A stretch of 64,000 nucleotides of DNA from DASQFI01 sp963780895 (GTDB lineage: Bacteria; Acidobacteriota; Vicinamibacteria; Vicinamibacterales; SCN-69-37): positions 682,001-746,000 of the forward strand of contig CAWAEG010000001.1 in assembly GCA_963780895.1 (NCBI GenBank), written 5' to 3'. Positions 35,084 through 43,154 of the stretch are shown piece after piece. A program made the position numbers and the translations under genes. The number at the start of each line of letters is the position of its first letter. The stretch's first letter is position 1. The notes under the pieces were generated by a model. The model made no database searches, had not been told where the DNA came from, and was given only the letters and a program-made list of their open reading frames with translations.

Positions 35084-35118
35084 GGCTAAAAGGCTGAAAG
35101 CCTGACGGAAAAGAGCAG
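35078..35118 (+). repeat. AAGGCTGA word array at phosphatase stop
   Basis: The words ACATAAGGC, TAAAAGGC, TGAAAGCC and TGACGG follow the stop in mostly 8-base register, with TAA/TGA repeated. Same family as 22325-22380 and 41009-41122. Confidence 0.75.
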
Positions 35119-35184
35119 GCTCAAAGGTAGCGCGATAGATCGACAACTTCTCCAGCCGGGTCTGTACCTATCCTCACTTCGGCA

Positions 35185-37107
35185 ATGGCCACGTATACCG
35201 CCAAAGACATCACTGTCCTCGAGGGTCTCGAGCCCGTTCGCCGCCGGCCCGGCATGTACATCGGCGGCGTCGGGTCACCGGGGCTGCACCATCTCGTCTG
35301 GGAGATTCTCGACAACTCGGTCGACGAGGCGATGAACGGCTACGCCTCCAACATCATCGTCGCGCTCCACAAGGACGCGTCGTCGGTGACGATCCAGGAC
35401 GACGGGCGCGGGATTCCGGTGGACAAACACCCGAAGACGAAGACGAGCGCACTCGAGGTCATCTTCACCAAGCTGCACGCGGGCGCCAAGTTCGAAGGAC
35501 AGAACTACAAGACCGCGGGCGGTCTGCACGGCGTCGGCGCGTCGGTCGTCAACGCGCTCTCGCGTGAGCTCGTCGCCACGGTGCGGCGCGACGGATCCAC
35601 GTGGGAGCAGAAATACCGGCAGGGCGACCCCCTCGGAGGCGTGAAGAAACTTGGCCCCGCGCGCGGCACGGGCACGACGATTTTTTTCCGGCCCGACTCG
35701 ACGATTTTTCCGAAGACCCAGTTCGACGCGTCCATCATCCGCGAGCGGCTGGAGGTCTCGAGCTATCTCCATCGCGGCCTGAAAGTGGTGTTCGAGAACG
35801 AAGCCGCGCAGGACGGCGAGCCGCGGCGCGAGGTCTTTCAGCACGACCAGGGGATCGTCGAATACCTGGGCCGGATCCTCGCCGAACGCAAGGCGAAACC
35901 GGTGCACGACGCCATCTTCGCGGTCGCGCGCGAGCACGACGAGACGGGGCTCAAGGTCGATCTCGTCATGCAGTGGACCGAGTCGACCGACGAGCACGTC
36001 CGCAGTTACGTCAACGGCATTCCGACCGGCTCGGGCGGCACGCACGAGAACGGCCTGCGGGCCGGACTCGGCAAGGCGATCCGGAACTTCATCGACACGC
36101 ACAACCTCTCGCCGAAGGGCGTGACCCTGACCGCCGAGGACATCCGCGAAGGCATGCACGGCGTGCTCAGCGTGTTCCTGAAAGAGCCGCAGTTCCAGGG
36201 ACAGACGAAAGATCGACTGAACAACCCGGAAGTGATGGCGATCGTCGACTCGATGGTTCGGCCCGGGCTGGAGCACTGGCTGAACCACAACAAGACGATC
36301 GCCGAGTCCATCGTCGCGCGCATCATTCTGGCGGCCCGCGCGCGCGAGGCCAGCCGCGCCGCGCAGGCGGAGGTCACGCGCAAGAGCGCGACGTCGTCTC
36401 GCCTCACGCTGCCGGGCAAGCTGAGCGACTGCACGTCACCCGGCCGGGAGGAGAGCGAGATCTTCATCGTCGAGGGCGACTCGGCCGGCGGATCCGCCAA
36501 GCAGGGACGCGACCGCGCGCGGCAGGCGATTCTGCCGCTCCGCGGCAAGGTGCTGAACGCCGAGAGCGCGTCGCTCGCGAAGGTGCTCGAGAACAAGGAA
36601 CTGGCGGACCTGGTCACGGCGCTCGGCTGCGGCATCGGCAAAGGCTTCGAGATCTCGCGCCTCCGCTACGGCCGCGTCATCATCCTGGCGGACGCCGATT
36701 CGGACGGCCACCACATCGCGACGCTGCTCCTGACGTTCATCTACCGGCACATCCCGCACTTGATTCGCGAAGGGAAAATCTTCCTCGCCCAGCCGCCTCT
36801 CTACCGCATCGACGTCGGCAAAGAGACGCATTGGGCGCTCGACGACCGCCACAAGGACGACATCATCAAGCGCATCGGCGGCCGCGGCAAGCCGGAGATC
36901 ACGCGGTTCAAAGGGCTCGGCGAGATGATGCCGAAGGTGTTGTGGGAAACGACGCTGAACCCGCGGACGCGTCGGCTGCTCAGGGTCGAGATCGCGGACC
37001 AGATCGTCACCGATCGCGTCATCAACGAGCTGATGGGGAAGGATCCCTCCGCGCGGTTCAAGTTCATCATGGAACGGGCGGAGGAAGCCGAGGAGCTCGA
37101 CGTGTAG
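35185..37107 (+). CDS. type IIA DNA topoisomerase, ATPase subunit B (ParE/GyrB-like)
   Basis: 640 residues. GHKL ATPase domain: LEGLEPVRRRPGMYIGG, EILDNSVDEAMNGYA, DDGRGIPVD and KTAGGLHGVGASVVNALS. The transducer domain has THENGLRAGL. TOPRIM domain: EGDSAGGSAKQGRDR with Glu430, and DADSDG with Asp503, Asp505 and Asp507. The C-terminus is GyrB-like. Motifs are a mixture of GyrB and ParE (QGRDR, LGCGIGKGF), and its length fits a ParE without inserts. It pairs logically with the subunit A encoded at 6155; the two genes are 27 kb apart. Confidence 0.94.
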   Translation: MATYTAKDITVLEGLEPVRRRPGMYIGGVGSPGLHHLVWEILDNSVDEAMNGYASNIIVALHKDASSVTIQDDGRGIPVDKHPKTKTSALEVIFTKLHAGAKFEGQNYKTAGGLHGVGASVVNALSRELVATVRRDGSTWEQKYRQGDPLGGVKKLGPARGTGTTIFFRPDSTIFPKTQFDASIIRERLEVSSYLHRGLKVVFENEAAQDGEPRREVFQHDQGIVEYLGRILAERKAKPVHDAIFAVAREHDETGLKVDLVMQWTESTDEHVRSYVNGIPTGSGGTHENGLRAGLGKAIRNFIDTHNLSPKGVTLTAEDIREGMHGVLSVFLKEPQFQGQTKDRLNNPEVMAIVDSMVRPGLEHWLNHNKTIAESIVARIILAARAREASRAAQAEVTRKSATSSRLTLPGKLSDCTSPGREESEIFIVEGDSAGGSAKQGRDRARQAILPLRGKVLNAESASLAKVLENKELADLVTALGCGIGKGFEISRLRYGRVIILADADSDGHHIATLLLTFIYRHIPHLIREGKIFLAQPPLYRIDVGKETHWALDDRHKDDIIKRIGGRGKPEITRFKGLGEMMPKVLWETTLNPRTRRLLRVEIADQIVTDRVINELMGKDPSARFKFIMERAEEAEELDV

Positions 37108-37142
37108 AGGTGGGTGACGTCAGCTGCTCGCCGAAGAGCAAT

Positions 37143-37394
37143 CACCACGAAGCTCACGAAGGGCACGAAGGGAAACCCGACAGGTCAGGAGGGATTTGAG
37201 ACATCCGCTGACCTGGCGGGCCCGGCTTCGCCGGGCCGCGGTGTGAGAGAGACGCGCGACCCGACAAGACGGTGGGGAGGTCTTTCGTCCGTCTTGTCGG
37301 TCGCGCGTCTCCCTCACACTGCCTCACCGCCGCAGGCGGCCGCCGGGTCAGCGCTGTCTTCGTGTCCTTCGTGTTCTTCGTGGTTCAAGCTCTT
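37143..37394 (-). repeat. ~250-bp nested palindromic element, copy A
   Basis: Three nested inverted repeats: outer 9-bp words (CACGAAG ... CTTCGTG), a middle pair around CTGACC(T)GGC / GCCGGGTCAG, and a central pair of ~28 bases (GTGAGNGAGACGCGCGACC) with CCGACAAGACGG. An extra GC hairpin GGCCCGGC-TTC-GCCGGGCC lies on one side. The reverse complement aligns along its whole length with 54608-54856. It fills the gap between the topoisomerase B gene and the penicillin acylase gene; no gene is seen here. Confidence 0.8.
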
Positions 37395-37426
37395 GGGGGC
37401 GCCGGTCCGCTACAATCCGCCCGATC

Positions 37427-39895
37427 ATGCGCCGCTGGATCCTCGCCGCGACACTCACGGCCGCTGGCGTCGCGTTCGCCGGGGCGCCGCGGGCGCAGAC
37501 GACCGAGCTCTGGCGTCAGGTCGAAATCATCCGCACGGCGCACGGCGTTCCACACGTCCGTGCCGAGAACCTGCGCGCGGGCGGGTACGGACTCGCGTGG
37601 GTCATGTCCGAGGACTACGGCCCGCGAACCGGCCTGCGGCTGGTCGGCGCGCGCGGCGAGCTGTCGCGTTTCGAAGGCCGCGCGCGCGTGGACGCGGACT
37701 TCACGAACCTTCGCGCGCGGACGCGGGCGGTCGCAACCTATCACCTGCTCGAGCCGGAAACGCGCGATCTCTACGACGGCTTCGCCGCCGGCATCAACCG
37801 GTACGTCCAGCTTTATCCAGACGAGTTTCCGCCGGGGATGCCGACTGACTTCACGGGATATGACGTCGCGACGCTCGACATCGGCGATCCTCCACCTGCA
37901 GCCAAAGTCCGGCGTTTCCTGGCCGCGCTCAACACGGGCACGGCGCCGGATGAGGCGCTCGCCATCTCGAAGCGGGATGACGAAGGCACGGAGCCCCCCG
38001 GATCAAAGGATGACGAAGGCACGGAGCCAGGCGCGCCTCAGGCGCGCCCCGCCGGAGCGGAGTGGGGATTGTGGGGCCCCGCCCACCTTCGCAACCCGCG
38101 CGTTGTGGAGTTGCTTCGGCGGGGCAAGCCGAGTGAGCGCGAAGGGGGGTCCCGCCTTCGCTCCTTCGGAGCTTCGGCGAGGCAAGCCGCGGGGGCGGAG
38201 CCTTCCGGATCAGAGGCGGAACCAGGCGCGCCATCTGGCGCGCCCCGCGCGAACGGAGCGGGGATCGAAGGGGTCCCCGCGAGTGAGCGCGAAGGGGGGT
38301 CCGCGGGGGCGGAGCCCCCCGGATCAGAAGATGGATCGAACGCGTGGGCGCTTGCGCCGGGCCGCACGAAGTCCGGCCGCGCGATTCTGCTGCGCAACCC
38401 GCACCTGGCCTGGACCGCGGGCTACTACGAAGCCCACCTGACGGTGCCAGGCGTCGTCGATTTCTACGGCGACTTCCGGATCGGCGGACCGCTGACCGTC
38501 ATCGGAGGGTTCAACCGGCATCTCGGGTGGGCGACGACCAACAGCAACAGCGGAGACCTGAGCGAGATCTACGCGCTCGAGCTCGATTCGGCGCGCGCCG
38601 ATCACTATCGTCTCGACGGCGCGTCGCTGCCGCTGAAGCGGGAGCAGTACACGGTGACCGTGAAGGACGGCGAGTCGTCTGGAACCGAGACGCGTGAGTT
38701 CTGGAACACGCCGCTGGGGCCGGTCGTGCACCGCACCGCCGATCGCGTGTTCATCGTCCGCACGGCCGGCGACGGGGAGTTCCGGGCCGGCGAGCAGTTT
38801 CTCCGGATGATGCGCGCGCAATCGCTCGCCGAGTGGAAAGACGCGATGCGCATACGCGCGCTCGTGACGTCCAACTACACGTATGCCGATCGGGCGGGGA
38901 ACATCCTGGCGCTCTGGAACACGTCGTTGCCGTGGCTGCCGCACGCCCCCGGGGGCGACGCGGCGACACCGGCGCGGGAGATGCGCGATCTCTGGACGCG
39001 TTATGTACCGCTCGAGACGCTGCCGCAGTTCCTGAACCCGCGTGGGGGGTATGTTCACAACGAGAACGACTCGCCGCACTTCGCCAACGTGCGCGAGCAG
39101 GTGAACCTCATCAACCCGTACCCGAACGTCGAACCGCCGATGCTGCGCCTCCGCAGCCAGCACGCGCTCGAGCTCATCGCGACCAACAAGAAGTTCAGCC
39201 TCGAGGACGTCGTCCGCCTGAAGCACAGCTACAAGATGCTGCTCGCCGATCGTGTGAAGCCGGATCTCGTCTCCGCGGTCAAGGCGACCAGACCCACGGG
39301 AGAAATCGCGGAGGCGCTGCGGTTGCTGCAGCGCTGGGACAACACGGCCGCGCCGGACAGCCGCGGTGCGATGCTCTTCGAGATCTGGTATCAACGCTAC
39401 GCGCAAGGTCAGCAGCCGCCGGCGATCTTCGCCCACCCGTGGAGCGAGTCGGATCCGCTGAAGACGCCGCGCGGTCTCGCCGATCCGGCACGCGCCGCCG
39501 AGGCGTTCGCCTGGGCGGTGCAGGAAACGGCGCGACGGCACGGCCGCTGGGACGTCGAGTGGGGAGAAGTCCATCGCGTCCGCCGCGGCAGCGTCGACGT
39601 CCCGGTCGGCGGCTGTTCTGGCACGATGGGGTGTTTCCGCATCCTCGGCTTTGCGCGTGATCCGGACGGCAAGCTCGTCGCCAACACCGGTGATGGCTGG
39701 GTGATCGCCGTCGAGTTCACCGATACGCCGCGGGCGTACTCCGTGCTCGCGTACGGACAAAGTCCCGATCCGGAATCACCGTGGCATTCCGATCAGGCGA
39801 CGATGTTCGCGCGCGGCGAGATGAAGAGGGTGGCATTTGCCACGCGTGATGTGGATGCGCAGGCGGTAAGGAGATACCGGCCGGGAGAAAAGTAA
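37427..39895 (+). CDS. penicillin-acylase-family Ntn hydrolase with repeat-filled spacer
   Basis: 822 residues. Signal peptide 1-24. The alpha part (25-182) has the family pattern EIIRTAHGVPHVRAEN, then YGLAWVMSEDYG. The beta chain begins at the nucleophile Ser304 in DGSNAWALAPGRTKSG; autocatalytic cleavage before this Ser is the known maturation step. HLGWATTNSNSGD supplies the oxyanion region. Members act on acyl-amides or acyl-homoserine lactones in the periplasm; the substrate here is unknown. Residues about 184-301 are a Gly/Glu/Pro/Arg-rich insert of dispersed-repeat origin, exactly where the excised spacer peptide lies. Without it the protein would be about 700 residues, normal for the family. 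Confidence 0.92.
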   Translation: MRRWILAATLTAAGVAFAGAPRAQTTELWRQVEIIRTAHGVPHVRAENLRAGGYGLAWVMSEDYGPRTGLRLVGARGELSRFEGRARVDADFTNLRARTRAVATYHLLEPETRDLYDGFAAGINRYVQLYPDEFPPGMPTDFTGYDVATLDIGDPPPAAKVRRFLAALNTGTAPDEALAISKRDDEGTEPPGSKDDEGTEPGAPQARPAGAEWGLWGPAHLRNPRVVELLRRGKPSEREGGSRLRSFGASARQAAGAEPSGSEAEPGAPSGAPRANGAGIEGVPASEREGGSAGAEPPGSEDGSNAWALAPGRTKSGRAILLRNPHLAWTAGYYEAHLTVPGVVDFYGDFRIGGPLTVIGGFNRHLGWATTNSNSGDLSEIYALELDSARADHYRLDGASLPLKREQYTVTVKDGESSGTETREFWNTPLGPVVHRTADRVFIVRTAGDGEFRAGEQFLRMMRAQSLAEWKDAMRIRALVTSNYTYADRAGNILALWNTSLPWLPHAPGGDAATPAREMRDLWTRYVPLETLPQFLNPRGGYVHNENDSPHFANVREQVNLINPYPNVEPPMLRLRSQHALELIATNKKFSLEDVVRLKHSYKMLLADRVKPDLVSAVKATRPTGEIAEALRLLQRWDNTAAPDSRGAMLFEIWYQRYAQGQQPPAIFAHPWSESDPLKTPRGLADPARAAEAFAWAVQETARRHGRWDVEWGEVHRVRRGSVDVPVGGCSGTMGCFRILGFARDPDGKLVANTGDGWVIAVEFTDTPRAYSVLAYGQSPDPESPWHSDQATMFARGEMKRVAFATRDVDAQAVRRYRPGEK
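37976..38329 (+). repeat. in-frame repeat insertion inside the acylase spacer
   Basis: GATGACGAAGGCACGGAGCC appears twice at the start (37976 and about 38009). GGATCA(G/A)A, GAGTGAGCGCGAAGGGGGGTC and GCGGGGGCGGAGCC recur further along. GCGCGCC palindromes and CCGCCTTCG / GGCTTCGGCG pieces match the intergenic repeats at 8632, 49321 and 53671. The block has no stop in the acylase frame over ~118 codons. Confidence 0.75.
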
Positions 39896-39904
39896 GTTCC
39901 GGCC

Positions 39905-40160
39905 GCGCGGCAGGTACGCCGGGTCTGAACTGCACGTGTCGGTACGACGCGTCTGAACTGCACGTGTCGGTACGACGGATCTGACAAGCTCATGTCGGTA
40001 CGACGGGTACGGCGGGTACAAGGAACCTGATTCGTGTCATCTTCTTTAAAAAAGATGGCCAGCGTCAGTTCGTTCCGCGTACCCGCCGTACCGACGTGTG
40101 CCTTTCAGAACCGTCGTACCGACAAGCGCATTTCACACCCGCCGTACCGTCGACCGCTTT
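39905..40160. repeat. GTACGACG palindromic array
   Basis: The left half has three ~28-base units of the type GGTACGACGNGTCTGAACTG; the right half has three inverted units of the type CCGTCGTACCGAC. The centre (about 40000-40087) is a hairpin of GGTACGGCGGGTAC arms around CATCTTCTTTAAAAAAGATG. It starts 9 bases after the acylase stop and ends one base before the stop of the convergent cytochrome-like gene. Related arrays are at 13233 and 45664. Confidence 0.8.
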
Positions 40161-40874
40161 TCAGGGCGTTTTTCTGAAACCGTAGATCACGACCCCCATC
40201 GGATCGCCGATCTTTAACGCGTTCACCTCGATGGCCTCGGGGAGAGGTCTCGCTTTCAAGACCTGTCCCCGGCCGGCCACCGGCTCGTGGTGGCATTGCA
40301 GGCACATCGCGTCCGACGCGCGAACGGGCCGCGCGACGAAGTTCCAGTCTGCCCGCGCGAAGTCGACCGAGTCCGTGTTCGCGAACGCGATCATCGCGCG
40401 CCGGCTGTCGTCCCAGAGATCCATCGCCCGCGGCGCCGCCTTGCCCGTACCGGCAGCGGCCGCGCCGGCCGCGTGCGTGATCAGGACTGGACCTTTGATG
40501 ATGGCGCCCATCAAGTCTTCCTCGGCGCGGAAGGTTTCAGGTTTGGGACGAAGCACTCGACGTCCGGTGAGGTAGAGCACGACCCGGAAGCCTTCGGCCT
40601 CGAGACCCTGCACCACGTCGAGCTCGCGCGTGCTCTCGGGCTCGAACCGGTGCGGAGTCGCCCCGGGCTTGATGATGCGGCGAAGCCCGAAGGACTGATC
40701 GACGTCACGAAACCGTCCCTGGATACAGCCGTCGAACGCGGAGATCAGCGCCGACGCGCGTTCAACGTCGGTCGCCGCCCGTTGTGTCGCAGACAGGTTC
40801 ACGGCCGCCGCAAAGCAAACCCCGAAGACGGCCGAGAGAGAGAGGACCGCAATCACGAATCTGTGTGTTCGCAT
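40161..40874 (-). CDS. exported mono-heme cytochrome-like protein
   Basis: 237 residues. Signal peptide 1-23 (hydrophobic 6-23). A single c-type heme motif CLQCH near residue 191 follows a helical region that resembles a heme-linked sensor or DUF3365-type fold (RASALISAFDGCIQG, WNFVARPVRASDAMCLQCH, GDPMGVVIYGF). Periplasmic redox sensing or electron transfer is plausible, but the exact family is uncertain. Transcribed alone, convergent with the acylase gene. Confidence 0.7.
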   Translation of the reverse strand: MRTHRFVIAVLSLSAVFGVCFAAAVNLSATQRAATDVERASALISAFDGCIQGRFRDVDQSFGLRRIIKPGATPHRFEPESTRELDVVQGLEAEGFRVVLYLTGRRVLRPKPETFRAEEDLMGAIIKGPVLITHAAGAAAAGTGKAAPRAMDLWDDSRRAMIAFANTDSVDFARADWNFVARPVRASDAMCLQCHHEPVAGRGQVLKARPLPEAIEVNALKIGDPMGVVIYGFRKTP

Positions 40875-41008
40875 GGATGGCCACTCGCATGGTTAGACGT
40901 CTGGCGCGTCACTTGGTCGAGCGATGTGTGCATCCATGCAGCCGAGCTTCGATCTCTTCGCGGGTCAGTCGGATCGATTAGCGGCGGCTCGTCCCGATCG
41001 TCCTGAGC
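40875..41008. other. intergenic region, no gene seen
   Basis: 134 bases upstream of the cytochrome-like gene, before the word array at 41009. I see no credible reading frame; it should contain the promoter of the minus-strand gene. Confidence 0.4.
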
Positions 41009-41122
41009 CTCTGAGCCTGCTCTTCTCAGGCTTTCCGCCTTTTGGTCTCTTAGGCTTTCAGCCTTTCTTCCCGCCGTGCGCCTTTAAGCCCTGAGTCTTT
41101 GAGCCTTGTCTTTGCGTCAGCC
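41009..41122. repeat. AGCCTTTGAGCC word array at VOC gene end
   Basis: Plus-strand words GAGCCTCT, GAGCCTGC, CAGGCTTT, TAGGCTTT, CAGCCTTT, TAAGCCCT, GAGTCTTT and GAGCCTTG, mostly every 8 bases. On the minus strand the TGA stop of the VOC gene (41117-41119) is the first AAAGGCTGA word. Confidence 0.7.
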
Positions 41123-41485
41123 TTTCCTCGGCTCCTGATACAGCCCGACGATGTTGCCGCCGGGATCGCGGAATCGCGCGGTGATCTCCGGATCGTCAAC
41201 GCCGATCGGCTGAACGATCTCGCCGCCGTTCGCGACGATGACGGCGCAGGTGGCGGCGATGTCGTCCACCATGATGTAGACGACAAAGCCGGGCGTCGCG
41301 GGCGGCCGGCCGAGGACCCAGGCGCCGCTCACTTCGCCGACCGGGTCGTCGAACGCGCTGGAGCCGTCGCCGCGCCGGCGGACCTTCCATCCGAACGTCC
41401 TCTGGTAGAACTCCGCGGATCGGGCGATGTCGGTAGCGGGCATTTCGACGTAGCAGATCTTGCCGTTGGCGTGTGTCGGTGGCAT
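41117..41485 (-). CDS. VOC-family (glyoxalase-like) protein
   Basis: 122 residues with the two-module VOC pattern: GKICYVEMPATDIARSAEFYQ at the N-terminus and FRDPGGNIVGLYQEP at the C-terminus, with YIMVDDIAATCAVIVANGGE between. This subfamily (VOC of the PhnB/ring-cleaving-like kind) often lacks catalytic metal; function unspecified. Monocistronic. Its end lies in a repeat-word array. Confidence 0.87.
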   Translation of the reverse strand: MPPTHANGKICYVEMPATDIARSAEFYQRTFGWKVRRRGDGSSAFDDPVGEVSGAWVLGRPPATPGFVVYIMVDDIAATCAVIVANGGEIVQPIGVDDPEITARFRDPGGNIVGLYQEPRKG

Positions 41486-41554
41486 TGGACTCCTCGAGTC
41501 CGTGATTTTCCGGGTAAAGACGACTATTGTGTCCTTTCGCGCAGAAGTCCAGAC

Positions 41555-41857
41555 ATGGATCAGCCAGTCCTCATCCTCGTCTTCGTCGTCTTTCTATGGA
41601 TCGTGATCTTCCGGCGGCTTCGTGCGGCACAGCGGCACGGCGCGACCGGCGACTCGATGAAACGGCTGGTTCGGCTCGAGGCCAAGGTCGATCTGCTCAT
41701 GAAGCACGCGGGCATTACCTACGATCCGCACGCGAACGTGCCGCCGGGCGTGCTCGATGCCCTACGCGCCGGGCAGAAGATCGAAGCGATCAGACTGTAC
41801 CGGCAGGCGACAGGTGTTGATCTGAAGACAGCGAAGGAATTCGTCGAAAGTTTGTAA
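41555..41857 (+). CDS. small membrane protein with ribosomal L7/L12-like C-terminal segment
   Basis: 100 residues. One N-terminal helix (about 4-20, VLILVFVVFLWIVIF); a short coiled linker (RLEAKVDLLMKHAGI); and a C-terminal 35-residue unit GQKIEAIRLYRQATGVDL-KTAKEFVES, very like the C-terminal domain of ribosomal protein L7/L12 where it contacts translation GTPases. The frame opens much earlier, at 41099, but that part is antisense to the VOC gene; the ATG at 41555 starts the helix. Similar short proteins occur in many bacteria without a known role. Confidence 0.8.
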   Translation: MDQPVLILVFVVFLWIVIFRRLRAAQRHGATGDSMKRLVRLEAKVDLLMKHAGITYDPHANVPPGVLDALRAGQKIEAIRLYRQATGVDLKTAKEFVESL

Positions 41858-41875
41858 CCGGAGAAAGGAACGCAG

Positions 41876-42271
41876 ATGGCGGATCGCGCGAGGGGAACAT
41901 TCGAGGTCAGGATGACGCCGCAAGCCGATGACCAGGCGGCTTCAGCCGGCCTTGCCCGGATGCTGCTCGACAAGACGTTTCACGGCGACCTCGACGGCAC
42001 CAGCAAGGGCCAGATGCTGGGCGCGATGACGCAGGTGGAGGGCTCGGCCGGTTACGTCGCCATCGAGCGCGTGGAGGGAACGCTCGCCGGCCGCCGCGGC
42101 ACGTTCATGCTGCAGCACTCGGGAAGCATGACGCGCGGTCAGCCGAACCTGACCGTCACGGTCGTGCCGGATTCCGGCACGGGACAGCTCACCAGCCTGT
42201 CGGGCACGATGGCGATCATCATCGAAGGAGCGAAACACTTCTACGAGTTCGAGTACCGGTTAGAAAGCTGA
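41876..42271 (+). CDS. DUF3224 domain-containing protein
   Basis: 131 residues with the DUF3224 pattern: GTFEVRMTPQ, the LDKTFHGDLDGTSKGQML core, GSAGYVAIERVEGTL-GRRGTFMLQHSG and GTGQLTSLSGTMAI. The family is a small beta-barrel (allene-oxide-cyclase-like) of unknown function. Shine-Dalgarno GGAGAAAGGA is well placed. It follows the L7/L12-like gene by 18 bases and may be co-transcribed. Confidence 0.9.
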   Translation: MADRARGTFEVRMTPQADDQAASAGLARMLLDKTFHGDLDGTSKGQMLGAMTQVEGSAGYVAIERVEGTLAGRRGTFMLQHSGSMTRGQPNLTVTVVPDSGTGQLTSLSGTMAIIIEGAKHFYEFEYRLES

Positions 42272-42299
42272 GCACACCTATTTGGAGTCTGGCGAGCTA

Positions 42300-42842
42300 T
42301 CACTTCCTTTGAGAAGCCTGCTGGCTTCCCAGGCTTCCAAGCTCCTTATAAAACACCACCGTGTCGCATAGCCGGCCATCGGGATACAAGGCATAGTTCG
42401 GAATCACGCCGACCGTCGTCCAGCCCAGGTTCCTGTAGAGCTGTTCGGCGGGATCGCCGCGCACGGTGTCCAGCGTGAGCAGCGTGAACCCGGACTGCAG
42501 CGCCTTCGCTTCGAGCGCGCTCATCAACGCGCGTCCGATGCCGCGTCTTCGGGCCTTCGGGTGCACGAGCAGCTTCGCGACATCCGCGCGGTGGGGCTGA
42601 TTGGGCGGCCACGCGGGGTGAAGCTGGACCGTGCCGAGCAGGCCATCCGGTTCCCGAGCGATGAGAAAGACGGCTTTCTGATGCGCGCCTGCGAGCGTCT
42701 CTCGCCACCAGTCGCGCGACATCTCGATCGTGAACGGGGCCATGAAGCTCACCGACGCGCCGCCGGCCACGACGTCGACGAGCAGTTGCGCGAGGGCTTC
42801 GACGTCCGCATCGGCAGGCGAGCGGCCGAGCTCCTCAATCAC
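42300..42842 (-). CDS. GNAT-family N-acetyltransferase
   Basis: 180 residues, a GCN5-type fold: DVEALAQLLVDVVAGGASVSFM, the acetyl-CoA loop VHPKARRRGIGRALM, LTLDTVRGDPAEQLYRNLGW and the final strands GVIPNYALYPDGRLCDTVVFYK. The open frame extends to 43142, but that region is antisense to two other genes. The GTG at 42842 has a strong GGGGAAGGA eight bases upstream and begins the family homology. Substrate unknown. Confidence 0.88.
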   Translation of the reverse strand: MIEELGRSPADADVEALAQLLVDVVAGGASVSFMAPFTIEMSRDWWRETLAGAHQKAVFLIAREPDGLLGTVQLHPAWPPNQPHRADVAKLLVHPKARRRGIGRALMSALEAKALQSGFTLLTLDTVRGDPAEQLYRNLGWTTVGVIPNYALYPDGRLCDTVVFYKELGSLGSQQASQRK

Positions 42843-42944
42843 GACGAAATCCTTCCCCCGATCGCACGCAGAGATTCTATCCACCTCGAATACACACCAG
42901 CATCCTTGACGCGAGCCCGGCCGCACCTGAAGAATGGAAACTGG

Positions 42945-43133
42945 ATGCCCTTCAAGAGCAAGGCTCAGCGCCGGAAGTTCGCGGAGCTCCTGGTGCAGGG
43001 CAAGATCTCCGACGAAACCTACGAGGAGTGGAACCGCGAAACCGGCCGCAAGAAACTTCCCGAACGCGTGAAACCGAAACCGAAACCGAAACCGAAAGCC
43101 AGGGCAAGAGCGAAACGCCGGCGCAAGGCGTGA
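42945..43133 (+). CDS. small basic protein of the MPFKSKAQRRK family
   Basis: 62 residues. The N-terminus MPFKSKAQRRKFAELLVQGK and the following helix ISDETYEEWNRETG match short, widely scattered proteins also seen in phages, of unknown role. The tail is a lysine/proline/arginine run (KPKPKPKPK, then RARAKRRRKA), predicted disordered and nucleic-acid binding. DNA for the tail contains five tandem AAACCG hexamers. The longer frame from 42561 is antisense to the GNAT gene, so the ATG at 42945 is used. Confidence 0.7.
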   Translation: MPFKSKAQRRKFAELLVQGKISDETYEEWNRETGRKKLPERVKPKPKPKPKARARAKRRRKA

Positions 43134-43154
43134 GATTCGCACAAGGAGGACGTG

